A stretch of DNA of 5,809 nucleotides from JBEKYD01 sp052325345 (GTDB taxonomy: Bacteria > Acidobacteriota > Terriglobia > Bryobacterales > Bryobacteraceae). Shown piece after piece: positions 1 to 5,809 of the stretch. The DNA is taken from the NCBI GenBank assembly GCA_052325345.1, contig JBKQVG010000083.1, forward strand, positions 1-5,809. The letters run 5' to 3'. Positions within the stretch are counted from its first letter, which is position 1; each line of letters opens with the position of its first letter. The position numbers and the translations under genes are program-made. A model generated the notes under the pieces. The model saw only the letters and a list, made by a program, of their open reading frames with translations. It had not been told where the DNA came from and ran no database searches.

Positions 1-1
1 G

Positions 2-205
2 CTGATGGGGATGCTGCTCGGCTCCACAGTCTACGTCTTCTCCATCATTCTGGCGGTGTTTCTGGGCGGTATGGCGGTGGGCAGCACGGTCTGTTCCTGG
101 CTGATCGAGCCGGAACCCGGCGCCGGCCGCGGCGCGGACTGGGCCCGCGCGGCGTTGGGCTGGTGCCAGGTGCTGCTATTGCTCGTTGGTGATCCCGGCC
201 CTTGA
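2..205 (+). pseudogene. Fragment of a fused MFS/spermidine synthase-like membrane protein, truncated at both visible ends
   Basis: This is an open frame that enters from the left edge. It contains a hydrophobic segment with the motif LLGSTVYVFS followed by LAVFLGGMAVGS. That pattern is typical of the first transmembrane helices of the membrane-embedded spermidine/spermine synthase-like proteins, in which MFS-like helices precede an aminopropyltransferase domain. A polar loop and the start of another helix (ALGWCQVLLLL) follow. Normal family members continue for several hundred more residues, but here the frame ends at TGA 203-205, a few codons after similarity is lost near 180-186. From there the sequence reads as a transposase in another frame. 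The catalytic domain is therefore absent and the gene is broken. Either an insertion and deletion or an assembly chimera could explain this. The family call rests on motif recognition only. Confidence 0.6.
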
Positions 206-551
206 GGCGCATGAGAAAAAGCTGGGCTGCACTCCCCGGCTGGTGGCGGGCGACGCGCCATTCTACTCAGCCAGGAATGAAGCGGCTGAGCACGAGAGAG
301 GTGTCAAGCGGCTGTGCATCCCGAATCGCTCCACCAAGAGCGCCGAGCGGAAGCGCGAACAGAAGAAGCGGTGGTTCCAAGGAGGCCAGAAATTGAGAAC
401 CGGTTGCGAGGGACGCATCAGCGTTCTGAAGCGCCGGCATGGTCTTCGCCGCAGCATCTACCGGGGTGACAGCGGAATGAGGCGATGGGTCGCACCACAT
501 TGGTACGGCACTCGCGGAACGAAAAGAGTGAAACTTTGGAGTACCCGGTAA
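186..551 (+). pseudogene. 3' remnant of an ISNCY-type DDE transposase
   Basis: The frame from 186 reads as the C-terminal third of a DDE transposase of the group usually annotated as ISNCY family. Recognisable blocks in order are PALEAHEKKLG, RLVAGDAPFYS, RLCIPNRSTKS, KREQKKRWF and GCEGRISVLKRRHGL. The Asp in VAGD (codon 252-254) and the Glu in GCEG (codon 408-410) fit the second Asp and the Glu of the catalytic triad; the first Asp and the whole N-terminal part are missing. TTG at 186 is not a true start, only the point where similarity begins next to the broken membrane-protein gene. After RRWV (about 491) the frame stops looking like the family, while the frame from 499 gives IGTALAERKE and stops at 529-531, which resembles the expected tail. 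A small deletion with frameshift near 491-499 is likely. No terminal inverted repeat could be identified. Confidence 0.75.
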
Positions 552-566
552 ATCAAGAACTTCCGT

Positions 567-589
567 GCCCGGCGGTCAGCCCGCCGGGC
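567..589 (+). terminator. GC-rich hairpin, possible intrinsic terminator
   Basis: GCCCGGCGG (567-575) pairs perfectly with CCGCCGGGC (581-589) around the five-base loop TCAGC, giving a 9-bp stem. On the + strand it is followed by CTTTCGTCGTCT, a short and imperfect T-rich stretch, so it would work best for transcription from the left (the transposase or the gene it replaced). It lies 77 bp beyond the stop codon of the large - strand gene, but in that direction no T tract follows. The remaining bases up to 665 show no gene or motif I can support. Confidence 0.45.
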
Positions 590-665
590 CTTTCGTCGTC
601 TGTGGCGGCGGTGATCAGGAGTCCGTTTCTGCCCAAAACCGAATTTTGCGCCGGAAAGTAGCTAG

Positions 666-3600
666 CTAGGGTACGGTCCAAGCCCCGCGAGTCAACATAC
701 CCGTGTTAAGGCCTTCGTAGGTGTAGCTCTGCATGTAGATGTTCTTGGCGCCGGCGAACGAGGAGTTGAAGGTAATGGCAAGGTTGACGTTGAGCGCGGT
801 TCCCGAAAGGAAAACCCAGGAGCCGGAGCCGCTCACCGTGCACTGGCTGTTGGATAGCGAAGAAGAACTCCCAGGCGCCATGGGGCCGAGCCAATTGCTG
901 CCCTGGTCGTTCAAGAGATACAAATTCCGGCCGTCATACTGAGGCTCGCAGGCATACGCCGCCCCTTGTGAAGTGCTGAACAGGAGAAACTCCAGGTGTA
1001 AGTCTCCGGCGCCGCCGGTGTCGGAGAACGTGAAGGTGAAGGTCTGGCTCATGCCGCTGCCCGAGGAGGGGGAAACGGAAACGACCGAAGGCGTGCCAGC
1101 GGACGAACTGGGAGTGCCGGGTATAGTCCATGTGCCGCGCTCCAGCAGGCCGGTGTCAACACCCTCCTGGGTGGTGGTTTCCATGTAGACGTTTTCGGAG
1201 CTGGCGATCGACGAAGAGAAGGTAATCGGGAGGACGAGGTCCATGGAATTCCCCGATGGGGATGCCGAGGAGCCGGAGCCGCCCAGGGTGCACTGGCTGT
1301 TGGATAGCGAACCGGAACTGCCGGGGGCCATGGGGCCGAGCCAGGTGGCACCAGAGTTGTTGAGCAGATACAGGTTTGTACCGTCATACTCGACCTCGCA
1401 GGCGTTGGTGGTACTGGTGGAGGAATTGAAGAGGACGAACTGCTGATGGAGATCGCCGGCGCCGCCGGTATCGGAGAAGACGAAGGTGAAGGTCTGGCTC
1501 ATGCCGCTGCCAGCCGAGGGGGAGACGGAGACGGCAGATGGCGTGCCGGCCACATAGCTGGGGACGGTCCATGTGCCGCGGGCCAGCAGGCCGGTGTTGG
1601 AACCCTCCTGGGTGGTTGTTTCCATGTAGACGTTTTCGGAGCCGGCGAAGGACGAATTGAAGGTGATAGCGAGGGCCAGAGTCAGCGTATTTCCCGACGG
1701 GGAGGCCGAGGAGCCGGAGCCGCTCAGAGTACACTGGCTGTTCGATACGGAACCGGAGCTCCCTGGGGTCATGGGGCCCAGCCATGATGCGCCCGCGTTG
1801 TTGAGCAGATACAGATTGGAGCCGTCATACTCGACTTCGCAGGCGTTGGTTGTACTGGTCGAGGGATTGAAGAGGACGAACTGCTGATGGAGATCGCCGG
1901 CGCCGCCGGTATCGGAGAAGACGAAGGTGAAAGCCTGAGTCATACCGCTGCCGGAGGAGGGGGAAACGGACACTGCGGAAGGCGTGCCGCCAGCAGGCGC
2001 GGCTACCGTCCAAGAGCCGCGGACCAGCATGTCTGAGTTGACGCCCTCACGGGTATAGGTCTGCATGTAGATGTTCTTGGCGCCGGCGAAGGAGGAGTTG
2101 AAGGTAATGGCGAGGTTGAGGGTCAGCGTGGTTCCCGAAAGGGCGGCGGACGAGGCGGAACCGCTCACAGTGCACTGGCTGTTGGATAGGGAAGACGAGC
2201 TACCAGGGGCCATGGGGCCGAGCCAACTGCTGCCCGCGTCGTTCAAGAGATACAGATTCTGGCCGTCGTACTGGGGCTCGCAGGAATACGCCGCCCCGGG
2301 TGAAGTGCTGAACAGGATGAACTCCAAGTGCAGGTCGCCGGCACCGCCGGTATCGGAGAAGACGAAGGTGAAGGTCTGGTTCATGCCGCTGCCGGAGGAG
2401 GGGGAAACGGACACGGCGGAAGGTGTGCCGGCGGACCAGGTAGGAGTTCCCGGTACCGTCCATGTGCCGCGGGCCACCAGGCCGGTGTTGACACCCTCTT
2501 GGGTAGTGGTCTCCATGTAGGTATTGTCGGAGCCCGCGAAGGAGGAGGCGAAGGTGAGGGGGAGGGTGAGGGTCAGCGTATTTCCCGACGCGGAGGCCGA
2601 GGAGCCGGAGCCGCCAAGGGTGCATTGGCTGTTGGATAGCGAAGAGGAGCTGCCTGGGGCCATGGGACCAGACCAGGAGGCGCCGGCGTTGTTGAGCAGA
2701 TACAGATTGGATCCGTCGTACTCGACTTCACAGGCGTTGGTTGTACTGCTGGAGGAATTGAAGAGGGCGTACTGCTGGTGAAGATCTCCCGCGCCGCCGG
2801 TATCGGAGAAGACGAAGGTGAAAGTCTGGGTCAAGCCGTTGCCGGAGGAGGGAGACACGGATACGGCGGAAGGCGTGCCGGCCGAATAGCTGGGAATCGT
2901 CCATGTGCCACGGGATTGCCAGCCTGTGTTGAGACCTTCCAGAGTGGTGGTTTCGAGGTAAGTGTTCTTGGCGCCGGCAAAGGAGGAATTGAAAGTGATG
3001 GCGAACGTGAGGGTCAGCGTGGTTCCCGACGCCGAGACCGACGAGCCGGAGCCACTCAGGGTGCACTGGCTATTGGATAACGAAGAGGAACTGCCGGGGG
3101 CCATGGGGCCGAGCCAGGCGCCGCCCGAATTGTTGAGCAGATACAGGTTTGTACCGTCATACTCGACCTCGCAGGCGTTGGTGGTACTGGTGGAGGAATT
3201 GAAGAGAACGAACTGCTGATGGAGGTCGCCCGCGCCGCCGGTATCGGAGAAGACGGAGGTAAAGGTCTGGCTCAAACCGCTGCCGGAGGAAGGGGAGACG
3301 GACACCGCGGAGGGCGTTTGCACGCCAGTGGACAATTTCGCCAAGAAGCCGCTTTCAGCAGTATAGGTTGTGCGAAAGGCGCCGCCGGTGGTGGGAAAGT
3401 TGGAAGACAGCGACGAGCCGGCGATGTAGACGCCGCCAGACGAATCGATGGCGATGCCGTTGGCCTGATCGTTGCCGGCGCCTCCGAGGTAGGTTGCCAA
3501 GGTCAGGGAGCCCCCGCCGGCGGCGATTGCCGCGGCAAAGGCATCCTGGGCGCCGCCGGGAGAGGATTGAACGGCACTCTGCACGGGAAAATGCAGGGAA

Positions 3601-5342
3601 TAGGTGAACCCCGCGATGTAGGCGACGTCATTGCCACCGACAGCGATAGCAGTTGCCTGGTCGGAACCCTCGCCGCCCACGTAGGTCGAGTAGACGAGAG
3701 CGCTGCCTTGCGAATTCAGCTCGGCGACAAACGCATCGTAGGAGCCGTTGTTGGAGGTCTGGAACGCTCCGGCGGTAGCGGGAAAATCGATCGAGAGCGT
3801 TGTTCCGGTTACGAATACATTGTCCGAGGAATCGATGGCAATGGCGCTGGCCATGTCCACCTGGCTGCCGCCCAGGTAAGTGGAAAAAACCAATCCGCTA
3901 CCCGACGGAGTGAGTTTCGTCACAAATGCGTCGCCCTGCCCGGCCGGCGAGGCGTAGAGAGCGTTGGCGGTCGGAAAATTGAGCGAGTCGGTGTAGCCCG
4001 CGACGTAGGCGTACCCCAGCGAATCGACCGCGACACCACTTGCCACGTCGTTGCCAGTGCCTCCCAAATACGTGGCGTAGAGGAGCGCGGAACCGGCTGA
4101 GTTGAGTTTGGCGACAAAAGCGTCTTGAACCCCGCCGCCATAGGAGGGCTGAAACGCGTTGGTGACGGGGAATGCCAGCGAGGTTGTATATCCGGAAACG
4201 TAAGCGTTCCCCGAAGTGTCGATGGCAATACCGGTGGCAAAATCGTTCCCCGCGCCGCCTATCAGGGCGGAGTAAACTAAAGCGGCGCCGGCAGGATTGA
4301 GCTTCATCACGAACGCGTCCGCCATTCCCAGCGACGGGCTGCGGTATGCACTCGATGTGGTGGGGAAATCCGAGGAATAAGCAAAGCCCGTGACGTAGGC
4401 GTTACCCCCAGAGTCGACGGCGACGCCGCGCGCCGAAGACCGCTGCGCGCCGCCGAAGTAATCGGCATATACCACCGCCGTTCCGGCGGAGTTCATCTTC
4501 ACCAGAAAGGCATCGGTGCTGGAGGTTGAGTCCGAAACGTGGAAAGTCGCGCCAAAGTTGACGGGCAAGGTCTCACCGGCCAGGTAGGCGGACCCGGTGG
4601 AATCGACGGCCACGGCCCAGGCCATGGTGTTGCTGCTACCACCCACGTAAGTTGAGTACGTCAGTACCGGATCGATGACCAACGCACTGTCCGCCCAGCC
4701 CGGGGCCGTTTCAAAGCCCACTTCATTCCGACCGCGAAGCACAAACCCACCGGCGATTTCCAACCTCTTGCCGTTTTTCTCCCGGTAGATGCGCGGATGG
4801 CGGTGGCGAAATTCGCCGTGCGCCGTCTTCAGGATGAGATCTCCGCGATCGAGGTGCATGGCTTGGATGCCGCTGAACGCCAGACGGATAGCCGCTACCC
4901 GTGCGCCCGGCCGGACCAGAAAATCGTATTCCAGATCGCCGGCCTCTTGTAAAGAGCTGTCAGGCGAGTGGAAATCCACGCCAATTCCCGGATAGACCTC
5001 CGCGTAGCGGACGCCCCGATACAGCGGGATTCCGGTGATCCAATTCGCATTAGAGCCGACGAAGTAGTTCGCCCTGCCTCCGGTAGGCTCTACACCGCTG
5101 ATGCGTGTTGCCGGACTGGCGTTCCCGAAGGCAATACGAATCGCGTCGTCGCCGCGCCTGAGCGTTATCCCTCGACGATCGAATTGGGCGGCGCACTGCG
5201 GTGTGTGCGCCACGAATTCCGCAGCCACGTTAGCCTGGCCCACATTGGGCTCGAACATCAAGGGTAGCGCGCGGGACTGCGCGGCAGCCACCGAGGCGGC
5301 CAGCATCAGGAAAACCGGGACTGCGGCAATGCGTCTTCGCAT
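666..5342 (-). CDS. Large exported protein: DUF7948-like domain, seven SBBP propeller repeats and six C-terminal repeats
   Basis: This is a complete 1558-residue protein of unknown specific function, predicted to act outside the cytoplasm. Residues 1-21 form a signal peptide: MRRR, a hydrophobic core, then a cleavage site near VAAA/QS. Residues about 26-225 match the DUF7948 type that precedes SBBP repeats, with EPNVGQ, NYFVGSNANW, IPLYRGVRYAEVYPGI, LEYDFLV and LVIDP. Residues 229-673 hold seven repeats of about 64 residues with the pattern GIAIDSSGNAYVTG, FPTT, DAFVAKL, YSTYLGG. Residues 676-1558 are six repeats of about 147-150 residues beginning TPSAVSVSPSSGSG and ending RGTWTVP; the protein stops exactly at the end of the sixth. 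No membrane anchor, PEP-CTERM or other sorting tail is visible. ATG at 5342 is chosen because it starts the signal peptide; no Shine-Dalgarno precedes it. The domain order suggests a surface or periplasmic binding or adhesive role, which is inference. Confidence 0.93.
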   Translation of the reverse strand: MRRRIAAVPVFLMLAASVAAAQSRALPLMFEPNVGQANVAAEFVAHTPQCAAQFDRRGITLRRGDDAIRIAFGNASPATRISGVEPTGGRANYFVGSNANWITGIPLYRGVRYAEVYPGIGVDFHSPDSSLQEAGDLEYDFLVRPGARVAAIRLAFSGIQAMHLDRGDLILKTAHGEFRHRHPRIYREKNGKRLEIAGGFVLRGRNEVGFETAPGWADSALVIDPVLTYSTYVGGSSNTMAWAVAVDSTGSAYLAGETLPVNFGATFHVSDSTSSTDAFLVKMNSAGTAVVYADYFGGAQRSSARGVAVDSGGNAYVTGFAYSSDFPTTSSAYRSPSLGMADAFVMKLNPAGAALVYSALIGGAGNDFATGIAIDTSGNAYVSGYTTSLAFPVTNAFQPSYGGGVQDAFVAKLNSAGSALLYATYLGGTGNDVASGVAVDSLGYAYVAGYTDSLNFPTANALYASPAGQGDAFVTKLTPSGSGLVFSTYLGGSQVDMASAIAIDSSDNVFVTGTTLSIDFPATAGAFQTSNNGSYDAFVAELNSQGSALVYSTYVGGEGSDQATAIAVGGNDVAYIAGFTYSLHFPVQSAVQSSPGGAQDAFAAAIAAGGGSLTLATYLGGAGNDQANGIAIDSSGGVYIAGSSLSSNFPTTGGAFRTTYTAESGFLAKLSTGVQTPSAVSVSPSSGSGLSQTFTSVFSDTGGAGDLHQQFVLFNSSTSTTNACEVEYDGTNLYLLNNSGGAWLGPMAPGSSSSLSNSQCTLSGSGSSVSASGTTLTLTFAITFNSSFAGAKNTYLETTTLEGLNTGWQSRGTWTIPSYSAGTPSAVSVSPSSGNGLTQTFTFVFSDTGGAGDLHQQYALFNSSSSTTNACEVEYDGSNLYLLNNAGASWSGPMAPGSSSSLSNSQCTLGGSGSSASASGNTLTLTLPLTFASSFAGSDNTYMETTTQEGVNTGLVARGTWTVPGTPTWSAGTPSAVSVSPSSGSGMNQTFTFVFSDTGGAGDLHLEFILFSTSPGAAYSCEPQYDGQNLYLLNDAGSSWLGPMAPGSSSSLSNSQCTVSGSASSAALSGTTLTLNLAITFNSSFAGAKNIYMQTYTREGVNSDMLVRGSWTVAAPAGGTPSAVSVSPSSGSGMTQAFTFVFSDTGGAGDLHQQFVLFNPSTSTTNACEVEYDGSNLYLLNNAGASWLGPMTPGSSGSVSNSQCTLSGSGSSASPSGNTLTLALAITFNSSFAGSENVYMETTTQEGSNTGLLARGTWTVPSYVAGTPSAVSVSPSAGSGMSQTFTFVFSDTGGAGDLHQQFVLFNSSTSTTNACEVEYDGTNLYLLNNSGATWLGPMAPGSSGSLSNSQCTLGGSGSSASPSGNSMDLVLPITFSSSIASSENVYMETTTQEGVDTGLLERGTWTIPGTPSSSAGTPSVVSVSPSSGSGMSQTFTFTFSDTGGAGDLHLEFLLFSTSQGAAYACEPQYDGRNLYLLNDQGSNWLGPMAPGSSSSLSNSQCTVSGSGSWVFLSGTALNVNLAITFNSSFAGAKNIYMQSYTYEGLNTGMLTRGAWTVP
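669..1985 (-). repeat. Second three-unit block (R4-R5-R6, A-A-B)
   Basis: This block encodes residues 1120-1558. R4 ends with the short linker PSYVAG, R5 with the long linker GTPSSSAG, and R6 ends at the stop codon with AWTVP, so it has no linker. Position by position it mirrors the first block: R4 and R1 share TLSGSG and AITFNSSFAG, R5 and R2 share TLGGSG and LPITF/LPLTF, and R6 and R3 share the whole type B signature. Confidence 0.8.
1357..1433 (-). repeat. 77-bp exact repeat, copy in unit R5
   Basis: These 77 bases are identical to 3130-3206 in unit R1, synonymous positions included, and cover the coding segment around TNACEVEYDGTNLYLLNN. The two copies are 1773 bp apart, which equals four repeat units in register. 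Outside the block the two units diverge, so the identity is local and suggests a recent exchange. Confidence 0.9.
1986..3317 (-). repeat. First three-unit block (R1-R2-R3, A-A-B)
   Basis: This 1332-bp block encodes residues 676-1119. Its units have lengths 147, 150 and 147 residues. The R2-to-R3 linker carries three extra residues (GTPTWSAG) compared with the R1-to-R2 linker (PSYSAG). The same pattern recurs in the next block at an offset of exactly 444 residues, so this is the first copy of a higher-order duplication. Confidence 0.8.
3130..3206 (-). repeat. 77-bp exact repeat, copy in unit R1
   Basis: This is the partner of 1357-1433. The next difference is at 3207 (A here, G at 1434 in the other copy), and several more follow within the next 55 bases, which marks the edge of the identical tract. 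Confidence 0.9.
3324..4658 (-). repeat. Seven SBBP repeats encoding a predicted seven-bladed beta-propeller
   Basis: This segment encodes residues 229-673. The Asp of the A[VI]D motif recurs at residues 247, 310, 375, 440, 504 and 633, with a degenerate copy (AVGGND, Gly 569) in the sixth repeat, so the period is 63-65 residues. The closing strand of the YSTYLGG type occurs seven times, at residues 229, 292, 357, 422, 486, 551 and 615. The first copy precedes repeat 1, and the last repeat lacks one after FLAKLSTG. This is what is expected if the N-terminal strand completes the final blade of a closed ring. Repeat 1 also lacks the usual FPTT motif. Pfam calls this repeat SBBP (beta-propeller repeat); the ring model is inferred from the count. 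Confidence 0.85.
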
Positions 5343-5445
5343 AATCAGGGGAATAATCGGCTGCTTGGGTGGCAGACTTTAGGTGGTGGAGATCGCAACT
5401 CACGCGCAGTTCATGACGCTGGGGTGGAACGGCTAGAATCGGAAC
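5343..5445. promoter_or_regulatory. Divergent promoter spacer between the large repeat protein and the 76-residue gene
   Basis: This 103-bp spacer must contain the promoters for both flanking genes. For the + strand gene, TAGAAT at 5434-5439 matches five of six bases of the -10 consensus and lies six bases before ATG 5446, which would put the transcript start at or next to the start codon. ATGACG at 5413-5418 is a possible but weak -35 box with a short 15-bp spacer. For the - strand gene, GATTAT (complement of 5353-5358) lies ten bases before the ATG and could be a weak -10; no -35 box is convincing. The same hexamer recurs over the start codon (complement of 5341-5346), 12 bp away. Neither start has a clear GGAGG-type ribosome binding site. 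Confidence 0.45.
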
Positions 5446-5676
5446 ATGGACTGGACGCTGGAAGCGGTGGTGGACACAGGCGCGGAAGCTTGCGCGGTCA
5501 GGCTGCGGTTCGACGCGGGACCGGGAAAGGCTGGAGAGGGCGGCCGGAGTCTGGTGGCCCGCCTGATCGGTCTGACCGTTGCCGCGGCGGATGCGGATGG
5601 ACGCGAACGCGCGGTGACCGCGGCCCCGACGATAGAAGAGCTGAGTGCCCGATTGGCGGCGAGGAACTCTCTCTGA
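5446..5676 (+). CDS. Small protein of unknown function, 76 residues
   Basis: I do not recognise this protein. It begins MDWTLEAVVDTGAEACAVRL and continues with a Gly-rich stretch (GPGKAGEGG), a hydrophobic patch (LVARLIGLTVAAA) and a charged C-terminal segment (APTIEELSARLAARNSL) that looks helical. It has no signal peptide or transmembrane helix, so a soluble cytoplasmic protein is likely. About three quarters of its codons end in G or C, as expected for a real gene in this DNA, and an overlapping - strand frame looks like low-complexity shadow. The start follows a TAGAAT box by six bases, with no ribosome binding site, favouring a leaderless mRNA. It is divergent from the large repeat gene and converges on the gene at the right edge with a 22-bp gap. 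An upstream GTG at 5424 is in another frame and is not this gene's start. Confidence 0.55.
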   Translation: MDWTLEAVVDTGAEACAVRLRFDAGPGKAGEGGRSLVARLIGLTVAAADADGRERAVTAAPTIEELSARLAARNSL

Positions 5677-5698
5677 CGATCGCGGCCGCGCAACCCTG

Positions 5699-5809
5699 TT
5701 ATTGGTTCTTCCCGGCGCCGGCGGGTGTCGATAGTTTGCGCACCTGCTCGAAATACCGAGCGACATAGGCCTGGAGCGCCACAGGCACATCGTCGCGAGA
5801 AATCGAGGA
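5699..5809 (-). CDS. C-terminal end of a protein entering from the right edge (36 residues visible)
   Basis: Reading leftward from the window edge, the complement gives 36 codons and a TAA stop at 5699-5701. The visible tail is SSISRDDVPVALQAYVARYF, then EQVRKLSTPAGAGKNQ. It looks like a short amphipathic helix with a Lys/Gly/Pro-rich end, and the composition is natural for a real protein. The pattern VPxxLQxYVxxYFExxRK faintly recalls the C-termini of large membrane proteins encoded in MoxR/von Willebrand factor A gene clusters, but 36 residues are too few to assign a family. It converges with the 76-residue gene. No terminator hairpin with a T tract is visible in the 22-bp gap. Confidence 0.55.
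   Translation of the reverse strand, partial: SSISRDDVPVALQAYVARYFEQVRKLSTPAGAGKNQ

Larger units (their letters stand above)
669..3317 (-). repeat. Six tandem C-terminal repeats of 441-450 bp
   Basis: In coding order the units are R1 2877-3317, R2 2427-2876, R3 1986-2426, R4 1545-1985, R5 1095-1544 and R6 669-1094. Each encodes a Ser/Gly/Thr-rich domain beginning SAVSVSPSSGSG, followed by FVFSDTGGAGDLH, YDGxNLYLLN, LGPMAPGSS, SNSQCT, a beta-rich stretch and RGTWTVP. Two subtypes exist. Type A (R1, R2, R4, R5) has LHQQ, TNACEVEYDG and ETTT. Type B (R3, R6) has LHLEF, CEPQYDG and YMQxYT. Domains of this general kind recur in secreted Acidobacteria proteins; I know of no established function. 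Each holds exactly two cysteines 36 residues apart, suggesting one disulfide per unit. Confidence 0.92.

Noticed and set aside
634..648. CAAAA...TTTTG inverted repeat downstream of the large gene
   Set aside because: The stem is only 5 bp, AT-rich and without a T tract in the direction of the - strand gene, so it is too weak to call a terminator.
739..3219. Family of similar + strand open frames beginning MFLAPAKEELKV or related, recurring across the C-terminal repeats
   Set aside because: They resemble each other only because they are complements of the same repeated coding sequence (FNSSFAGAKN and neighbours). They are not a tandem gene family.
669..3317. Regularly spaced repeats considered as a CRISPR array or a DNA-level satellite
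   Set aside because: The period of 441-450 bp is divisible by three, the units are in frame within one open reading frame, and differences are largely synonymous or conservative. These are protein-domain repeats.
3219..4100. 293-codon open frame on the + strand opposite the propeller repeats
   Set aside because: It is antisense to a clearly real coding region with recognisable repeat motifs. The translation is Gly/Ala/Arg-rich with no domain, as expected for a shadow frame in GC-rich repeat DNA.
5681..5690. CGCGGCCGCG palindrome between the two convergent genes
   Set aside because: It is a 10-bp self-complementary GC run with no loop and no T tract. This is common by chance in DNA of this composition.
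5424..5768. 114-codon + strand open frame from GTG 5424
   Set aside because: It is a different frame over the 76-residue gene and runs on into the convergent gene. Its Arg/Gly-rich translation looks like a shadow.
5230..5790. 186-codon open frame on the - strand across the divergent spacer
   Set aside because: It overlaps the signal-peptide end of the large gene, the divergent spacer, the 76-residue gene and the right-edge gene. The translation is Arg/Pro-rich with no recognisable domain.

Overview
The window is GC-rich DNA that most resembles an Acidobacteriota genome of the Solibacter/Bryobacter type. This rests on the large exported protein, whose N-terminal domain, SBBP-type propeller repeats and Ser/Gly-rich C-terminal repeats are typical of that group. 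No rRNA or housekeeping marker confirms it, so the assignment is an inference.

Layout. Positions 1 to about 185 carry an internal piece of a membrane-embedded spermidine-synthase-like gene on the + strand. It breaks off abruptly and is joined, in another frame, to the 3' third of a DDE transposase (about 186-531) that is itself decayed at its end. A GC-rich hairpin (567-589) follows, and 590-665 holds nothing I can recognise. Most of the window (666-5342, - strand) is one gene for a 1558-residue secreted protein: signal peptide, DUF7948-like N-terminal domain, seven SBBP repeats that fit a seven-bladed beta-propeller, and six C-terminal repeats of about 147-150 residues. A 103-bp divergent spacer (5343-5445) separates it from a small + strand gene for an unrecognised 76-residue protein. 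The last 111 bases hold the C-terminal end of a - strand gene that enters from the right.

The most interesting structure is in the C-terminal repeats of the large protein. They alternate as A-A-B-A-A-B, and equivalent units are exactly 444 residues apart, so a three-unit block appears to have been duplicated. Later exchange between units left exact DNA matches of 77 bp and 66 bp that make unit 5 a mosaic. Every unit keeps two cysteines 36 residues apart.

The genes do not form an obvious pathway. The left edge looks like a rearrangement scar, the centre is a stand-alone surface or periplasmic repeat protein, and the right edge is unrelated cargo. Neither start codon in the divergent spacer has a convincing Shine-Dalgarno sequence. 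The small gene has a TAGAAT box six bases before its ATG, which suggests leaderless transcription. I found no CRISPR array, tRNA, rRNA or riboswitch, and nothing that amounts to a new multi-gene system.
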